Shown here: positions 1 through 3,160 of the stretch, piece after piece | Numbering within the stretch: the stretch's first letter is position 1 | How the letters are laid out: each line of letters begins with the position of its first letter | Origin: Spirochaetaceae bacterium | Lineage (GTDB): Bacteria; Spirochaetota; Spirochaetia; SZUA-6; Bin103 | Direction of reading: 5' to 3' | DNA: 6,077 nucleotides | Assembly (NCBI GenBank): GCA_028820215.1 | Contig: JAPPKD010000127.1 | Coordinates: 1-6,077, forward strand | Program-made: the position numbers and the translations under genes | The notes under the pieces: model-generated | What the model was told of the DNA's origin: nothing | Seen by the model: the letters and a program-made list of their open reading frames with translations, nothing else | The model's database searches: none

Positions 1-92
1 ACCGCGGCCGCGGCGAGCCCATCCACCTGATCGGCGTGGAGTTCAGCCGCCAGACCCGTAACGTCACCGCGTTCGAGGTGGCCGACGGCTGA
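1..92 (+). CDS. C-terminal end of an AAA-ATPase/PD-(D/E)XK nuclease-like protein (partial)
   Basis: Only the last 29 codons are in the window, read from base 3 to the TGA at 90-92. The visible tail contains RGRGEPIHLIGVEFS, then SRQTRNVTAFEVADG. The pattern 'K/RGRG.PI.LIGVEFS...RN...FEV' resembles the final strands of the PD-(D/E)XK nuclease-like domain (PDDEXK_9 type) at the C-terminus of many bacterial AAA-ATPase-like proteins of unknown function. The other two forward frames close early (stops at 28-30 and 57-59), which supports this frame. The ATPase part and the nuclease active site lie outside the window, so neither can be checked. Its stop lies directly against a toxin fragment that starts about 94, which suggests a recombination joint. 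The family assignment rests on a short tail and is moderate. Confidence 0.55.
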   Translation, partial: RGRGEPIHLIGVEFSRQTRNVTAFEVADG

Positions 93-93
93 C

Positions 94-168
94 CTGCTGG
101 CTGGCGGGGACAAACGGACCCAGAGCGACGACGTCAAGAAGGCGTTGCGTCTGGCACGAAACCTGTAG
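94..168 (+). pseudogene. Headless remnant of a HigB/RelE-type addiction-module toxin
   Basis: Reading from 94 to the TAG at 166-168 gives 24 residues: LLAGGDKRTQSDDVKKAL then RLARNL. The block 'LL.GGDK.TQ..DI..A..LA' is the typical C-terminus of the phage-Gp49-like HigB toxins, which are about 95-100 residues long. Upstream of 94 this frame gives no toxin-like residues, because that sequence is the tail of the previous gene. About three quarters of the toxin is therefore missing, including most of the ribosome-dependent RNase fold. The stop lies 8 nt before the ATG of a HigA-type antitoxin, which is the usual toxin-first order of this family. I infer that a 5' deletion or recombination inactivated the toxin and left the antitoxin. 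No start codon or ribosome binding site belongs to the fragment. Confidence 0.6.
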
Positions 169-176
169 GTGGGACC

Positions 177-512
177 ATGACCAAGACCGTTACTTCACCG
201 TACGACGTGGCCGAACACCTTCGCACACCGGAGGAAATGGCCGCATACCTGGAAGCTTGTATGGAAGAGGCCGACGGCGACGCCGCGTTCGTCGCCAAGG
301 CGCTGGGCGACATCGCCCGCGCCAGGGGCATGGCGCAGGTTGCATGCGATGCCGGCCTGTCCCGTGAGAGTCTCTACAAAGCGCTTTCGGGAGAACGCAA
401 TCCCACGTTGGACACCGTTCTCAGGGTCATCAGCGCTCTGGGCTTGAAGTTCCGCGCCGAAGCGGTGCTCGATTCGGAGGCAGCCGGACAGGGCGCATCG
501 GCACATCGCTGA
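177..512 (+). CDS. HigA-type putative addiction module antidote protein (orphan antitoxin)
   Basis: This 111-residue protein would be a DNA-binding antitoxin that neutralises a HigB-type RNase and represses its own operon. The N-terminal part contains YDVAEHLRTPEEMAAYLEA (residues 9-27), a block typical of this antidote family. A Cro/C1-type helix-turn-helix follows at about residues 50-72 (GMAQVACDAGLSRESLYKAL), then SGERNPTLDTVLRVISALGL. Length and order fit the family (usually 95-110 residues), with a slightly long, Ala/Gly-rich C-terminus. The start is ATG 177; the purine-rich AGGTGGGA at 167-174 is a close-set but plausible ribosome binding site. Its usual partner immediately upstream survives only as a C-terminal fragment, so this is an orphan. 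It may act as a free-standing repressor, or counter a toxin encoded elsewhere; both are inference. Confidence 0.85.
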   Translation: MTKTVTSPYDVAEHLRTPEEMAAYLEACMEEADGDAAFVAKALGDIARARGMAQVACDAGLSRESLYKALSGERNPTLDTVLRVISALGLKFRAEAVLDSEAAGQGASAHR

Positions 513-540
513 TTATCGAGAGCCCACCCGCTCACCCCGC

Positions 541-561
541 ACCGTCATCGACGACGACGGT
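541..561. terminator. Possible short hairpin in the convergent gap
   Basis: ACCGTC (541-546) and GACGGT (556-561) can form a 6-bp stem around a 9-base loop. It lies between the convergent higA-like gene and the minus-strand antitoxin/toxin remnant, where a bidirectional terminator would be expected. There is no T-tract on either side, so it is not a classical intrinsic terminator and may be chance in GC-rich DNA. Confidence 0.2.
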
Positions 562-567
562 CCGTGG

Positions 568-683
568 CTACGCCGCCCGTCGGCGCTCATGTACGGCCGC
601 ACCCTTGTCCTCGGCCGTCAGGACGATCAGGTCGGCGCGGATGAGCACGTTGGTGTGTCGAGTACGGCCCGCTCAGCTCTCAT
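568..683 (-). pseudogene. Broken PIN/VapC-like toxin remnant
   Basis: On the minus strand an ATG at 683-681 overlaps the last 11 bases of the upstream antitoxin gene, a usual layout for antitoxin-toxin pairs. It opens MRAERAVLDT, then reads PTCSSAPT and stops. If one AC of the ACACAC run is removed, the reading becomes AVLDTNVLIRADLIVLTAED, continuing to HERRRAA and a TAG at 570-568. VLDTNVLI is the hallmark first strand of PIN-domain RNases, with the first catalytic Asp in LDTN. A full VapC has about 130 residues; only about 37 remain even after correction, so most of the domain and its other acidic residues are gone. The later stretch ADLIVLTAEDKG could derive from the PIN 'ADLIVTGD' strand after an internal deletion, or from unrelated DNA. 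PIN identity rests on one short motif plus position. Confidence 0.5.
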
Positions 684-924
684 CCGCCAGCAGCGCCTCC
701 AGACCGGCTTCCGTCAACCCCGCGGCGGCCGACTCCCTGCCCAATGCATCCATGGACAACTTGAGCTGCTCCAACGCAGCTCCGCGGAGCATCTCGTACT
801 GGCGGATGGGCATCATCACGCCGACCGCTCTGCCTCTCCTGGTGACGCACACGGGTGCGCTCTGCGCTGCGTCAAGCAAGTGCCCGAAGCGATTCTTCGC
901 ATCCTTCGCTGACATCTCTGTCAT
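673..924 (-). CDS. Phd/YefM-type antitoxin, translationally coupled to pepA
   Basis: This 83-residue protein begins MTEMSAKDAKNRFGHLLDAA. The pattern 'SAKDAKNRFG.LLD.A....V.VTRRGR.VGV..' is diagnostic of the Phd/YefM antitoxin fold, whose N-terminal half binds the operon DNA. The C-terminal half (about residues 50-83, rich in Leu, Glu and Ala, ending ALLADES) would be the flexible toxin-binding tail. The ATG at 924-922 overlaps the TGA of pepA at 923-921 in the sequence ATGA, so it is probably translated by re-initiation after pepA. An alternative start is Met4 (ATG at 915-913). A longer reading of the same frame to 1182 exists, but it only runs antisense-phase inside pepA and is not credible. 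Downstream, a PIN-like remnant overlaps its stop, so its cognate toxin was probably VapC-like and is now inactive. Confidence 0.85.
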   Translation of the reverse strand: MTEMSAKDAKNRFGHLLDAAQSAPVCVTRRGRAVGVMMPIRQYEMLRGAALEQLKLSMDALGRESAAAGLTEAGLEALLADES

Positions 925-2402
925 GGGCCGTTGCCCCAGCCGGCCGCCAACTCCGCGAACAGACGGGCGCCGTAGCCGGTTGCGCGGCTCGGGTGGTAGC
1001 TCACGTCCTTGACGTCCCAGGCGGTGCCGGCGATGTCCAGGTGCGCCCACGGGTAGCTCGCGAACCGCTTCAGGAAGGCCGCGCCGATGATGGTGCCGGC
1101 GCCGCCGTCGCCGATGTTCTTGATGTCGGCCACCTTGCTCTTCAGCGGCTCGTCGTACACGTCCCAGAGCGGCAGCCGCCACACCCGCTCGCCGGTCGCG
1201 GCGGAGGCGGCCTCGATCGCGCGCATCAGCGGCTCGTCGGTGCCGAGGAGCGCGGCCGCGTGGTGGCCGAGCGCGGTGACCACCGCGCCGGTGAGGGTGG
1301 CCGCGTCCACCACCGCCGCCGGCTTCATCGTCGCCGCGTAGCCCAGGGCGTCGGCCAGCACCAGGCGCCCCTCGGCGTCGGTGTTCAGCACCTCGATGGT
1401 GACGCCGCCGTAGGAGCGGACCACGTCGCCCGGACGCTGCGCGCGCGGGCCGGTCATGTTCTCGGTCGCCGGGATCAGCCCCACCACGCGCTGGCGGCAG
1501 CCCAGACGGCCGATCGCCTGCATGGCGCCGAGCACGGCCGCGGCGCCGCCCATGTCGACCTTCATGTCCTCCATGCCCTTGCCGGTCTTGATCGACAAGC
1601 CGCCACTGTCGAAGGTCAGCCCCTTGCCCACCAGCACCAGCGGTGCAGCACCCGCGTCCTCGCCGGCATGCTCCAACACGATGAAGCGTGGCTCCTCGGC
1701 GCTGCCCTGCGCCACGCCCAACAGCGCGCCGAAACCCTGGTCGGCCAGCTCCGCCGGACCGAGCACCCGGCTCCGGAGCCCGTGCGCGCCCGCCACTTCA
1801 ACCGCCCGGTCGGCCAGGGCAGTGGGCGTCAGGTGGTTGGGCGGCTCGTTGACCAGATCGCGCGCCAGACCGGTGGCTTCGCCGAGAATCACGGCCCGGT
1901 CGAACGCCGCCTGCAGGGCGCGGGCATCCTCTTCCGTCGCGGCCAGCAGCGTGACCGACTCCACGGCCGTCTCCGTTTCCTCGGCAGTCCGATGGCGATC
2001 GAACCGGTAGGAAGCGAGCGCCAGCCCCTCGGTGAGTCCCTGCACGAACGTTGCGCCGGCCCGCTCCGGCAGCATCACGACCGCCGTCCGTATCGTCATG
2101 CCGGACAGGCCCTGGATCGCGGCGCCGCCGGCCAGGCGTCCGCTCTCTGCGGAGTCGTCACCGCCGCCGGTGCCCACCAGCAGCACCCGCTGCGCCCTCA
2201 GCCCGTCTCCCACGTGCACCAGCCGGGTGGACGTGGCCATGCCGTCGAAGTCCCCCAGCGCCAGAACCGCCGCCAGCGCGCCGTTCGCCGCCGCATCCAC
2301 GGCTGCCGCGGGACCGCTCAGTCCCTTGTCCTTGGCCGCCAAGACGATCAGGGCGTCGCACGCCTCCGTCGTCGGGCTCCCGCTCCGAATCGTCAGTCGC
2401 AT
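921..2402 (-). CDS. pepA: Leucyl aminopeptidase (cytosol aminopeptidase, peptidase family M17)
   Basis: A 493-residue two-metal aminopeptidase that removes N-terminal residues, preferably Leu, from peptides in the cytoplasm; family members are hexamers. The variable N-terminal domain covers about residues 1-160. The catalytic domain carries VGKGLTFDSGGLSIK (258-272), MKVDMGG (280-286) and the family signature NTDAEGRL (340-347). Expected metal ligands are present: Lys260, Asp265, Asp283, Asp342 and Glu344, as are catalytic Lys272 and Arg346. All lie exactly ten residues before their E. coli PepA counterparts (503 residues), so the enzyme should be active. I chose ATG 2402, giving MRLTIRSGS. 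A GTG at 2447 would add 15 residues with no family resemblance. GGGAG at 2422-2418 is a distant possible ribosome binding site. It is first in a minus-strand unit with the antitoxin gene, which it overlaps by 4 bases. Confidence 0.95.
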   Translation of the reverse strand: MRLTIRSGSPTTEACDALIVLAAKDKGLSGPAAAVDAAANGALAAVLALGDFDGMATSTRLVHVGDGLRAQRVLLVGTGGGDDSAESGRLAGGAAIQGLSGMTIRTAVVMLPERAGATFVQGLTEGLALASYRFDRHRTAEETETAVESVTLLAATEEDARALQAAFDRAVILGEATGLARDLVNEPPNHLTPTALADRAVEVAGAHGLRSRVLGPAELADQGFGALLGVAQGSAEEPRFIVLEHAGEDAGAAPLVLVGKGLTFDSGGLSIKTGKGMEDMKVDMGGAAAVLGAMQAIGRLGCRQRVVGLIPATENMTGPRAQRPGDVVRSYGGVTIEVLNTDAEGRLVLADALGYAATMKPAAVVDAATLTGAVVTALGHHAAALLGTDEPLMRAIEAASAATGERVWRLPLWDVYDEPLKSKVADIKNIGDGGAGTIIGAAFLKRFASYPWAHLDIAGTAWDVKDVSYHPSRATGYGARLFAELAAGWGNGP

Positions 2403-2482
2403 GCGCCGATTGTACGACTCCCATGACCGGACGCGCAAAACCGGCACCGCTCCGGAACTCGGATTGAAGCGGCGGAGCGGAT

Positions 2483-2512
2483 TTGACGGAGAGTAGCCAA
2501 GCAGTGTAGATG
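2483..2512 (+). promoter_or_regulatory. Weak candidate sigma-70-like promoter in the pepA-hicB divergent gap
   Basis: TTGACG (2483-2488) is followed after 18 bases by TAGATG (2507-2512). The first box matches the -35 consensus at five of six positions; the second matches the -10 consensus poorly. A transcript from here would begin around 2519, at or past the hicB ATG at 2517. Either this is not the promoter, or HicB starts further downstream. The rest of the 114-base gap between the pepA and hicB starts (2403-2516) shows no other clear signal; no operator repeats were found by eye. Confidence 0.2.
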
Positions 2513-2516
2513 TCTG

Positions 2517-2978
2517 ATGTCTATGGCTCTACACGCCAGCAATCTGGGGACTGCCGATGGAAGGCTTGCGAAGGAAGTCGTCCACGGGATTACCGCAGAT
2601 GGCCAGGCGAACCCGGAGTTCACTGCTCATGTGTGGCGCGAAGGCGACTGGTACGTCGCTCAGGCGCTGGAGGTGGACGTCGCGAGCCAAGGAGAGACGC
2701 GAGCACGCGCCATCTCCAATCTGAGCGAAGCTCTGGCGCTGCACTTGGAGCCCCCGGCAGCCACTGAGACCGCGCCGGCGCAGCATGTACGTCCCGTCAC
2801 CGATAGGTGCGCCCCTACCATGAAGTGGCGCGGAAGCTTCGCGCGGCAGGATTCTCCGAAGCCACATACCGTGGAAGCCACGTCAAGTTCATCCGCGAAG
2901 GCCCCGCTGGCAGACGGCTCACGGCGATCGTGCCTCGACATCGAGAGGTTGCCGCCGGTACGTTGCGAAGCATCCTGA
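2517..2978 (+). CDS. hicB: HicB-type antitoxin with unusual N- and C-terminal ends (probable frameshift)
   Basis: The core, residues 34-80, reads EFTAHVWREGDWYVAQALEV, then DVASQGETRARAISNLSEAL and ALHLEPP. This is the small partial-RNase-H fold of HicB antitoxins, which bind and block HicA. HicB proteins of this kind usually begin a few residues before EFTA and end near 70-80 residues. Here about 33 unrelated residues precede the core, with no alternative in-frame ATG or GTG near it. The uninterrupted frame runs to 2978, through 172 bases of hicA in another frame, which is implausible. Skipping one base near 2799-2802 would give VRPVTIGAPLP and a stop at 2821-2823, a far more HicB-like end overlapping the hicA start by 17 bases. 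The gene is therefore either frameshifted or extended, and its antitoxin function is uncertain. The family call itself is good. Confidence 0.65.
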   Translation: MSMALHASNLGTADGRLAKEVVHGITADGQANPEFTAHVWREGDWYVAQALEVDVASQGETRARAISNLSEALALHLEPPAATETAPAQHVRPVTDRCAPTMKWRGSFARQDSPKPHTVEATSSSSAKAPLADGSRRSCLDIERLPPVRCEAS

Positions 2979-3019
2979 AGCAGGCGGGGATCAGCCCTGC
3001 CGAATTCGAAGCCCTTTGA
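2807..3019 (+). CDS. hicA: HicA-type toxin (mRNA interferase)
   Basis: This 70-residue protein has the compact double-stranded-RNA-binding-like fold of HicA, which cleaves mRNA without needing ribosomes. It begins RPYHEVARKLRAAGF (residues 2-16). Next comes YRGSHVKF (21-28), with His25 at the position of the catalytic histidine in 'GSH..F'. The C-terminal block is VPRHREVAAGTLRSILKQAG (42-61), closing with ISPAEFEAL. Length and motif order are typical, and no residue looks lost. The start is a GTG at 2807, chosen because RPY.EVARKL is the usual family N-terminus; no strong ribosome binding site precedes it, so coupling to hicB translation is likely. Intactness of the toxin next to a seemingly altered antitoxin is odd: the HicB core may suffice, another HicB may protect the cell, or the toxin may be weak. 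Confidence 0.85.
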   Translation: MRPYHEVARKLRAAGFSEATYRGSHVKFIREGPAGRRLTAIVPRHREVAAGTLRSILKQAGISPAEFEAL

Positions 3020-3160
3020 AAGCTGCCCGACGGATCGGACGGAAGTCGGTTTCCGTATTGACAGGATCTCCAGGACCTCGGTCTGTGGGAAGTAATCGGG
3101 CAGACGACTCAAGGAGCGTGCGCGTCCGGTCGATTCACTGTAGGTGGACGCGACCTAGCC
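3020..3160 (+). other. Intergenic gap before the surface-protein gene
   Basis: The 141 bases between hicA and the Calx-beta gene hold no convincing gene. CCGAC (3027-3031) and GTCGG (3045-3049) could pair in a weak hairpin just after the hicA stop, without a T-tract. TTGACA at 3058-3063 is a perfect -35 hexamer, but no acceptable -10 lies 16-19 bases downstream, so I do not call a promoter. AGGTGG at 3142-3147 lies 13 bases before ATG 3161 and is a rather distant possible ribosome binding site. Confidence 0.4.

Noticed and set aside
673..1182. 169-residue extension of the Phd-type antitoxin into pepA
   Set aside because: The added residues are low-complexity Arg/His-rich sequence from the wrong frame of pepA; the family N-terminus begins at 924.
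855..2426. 523-residue plus-strand open frame opposite pepA
   Set aside because: It is the antisense of a clearly conserved aminopeptidase gene; its Arg/Gln/His-rich translation is typical of antisense frames in GC-rich DNA.
2660..3112. 150-residue minus-strand open frame opposite hicBA
   Set aside because: It is antisense to the well-supported HicB core and HicA; no recognisable motif was found.
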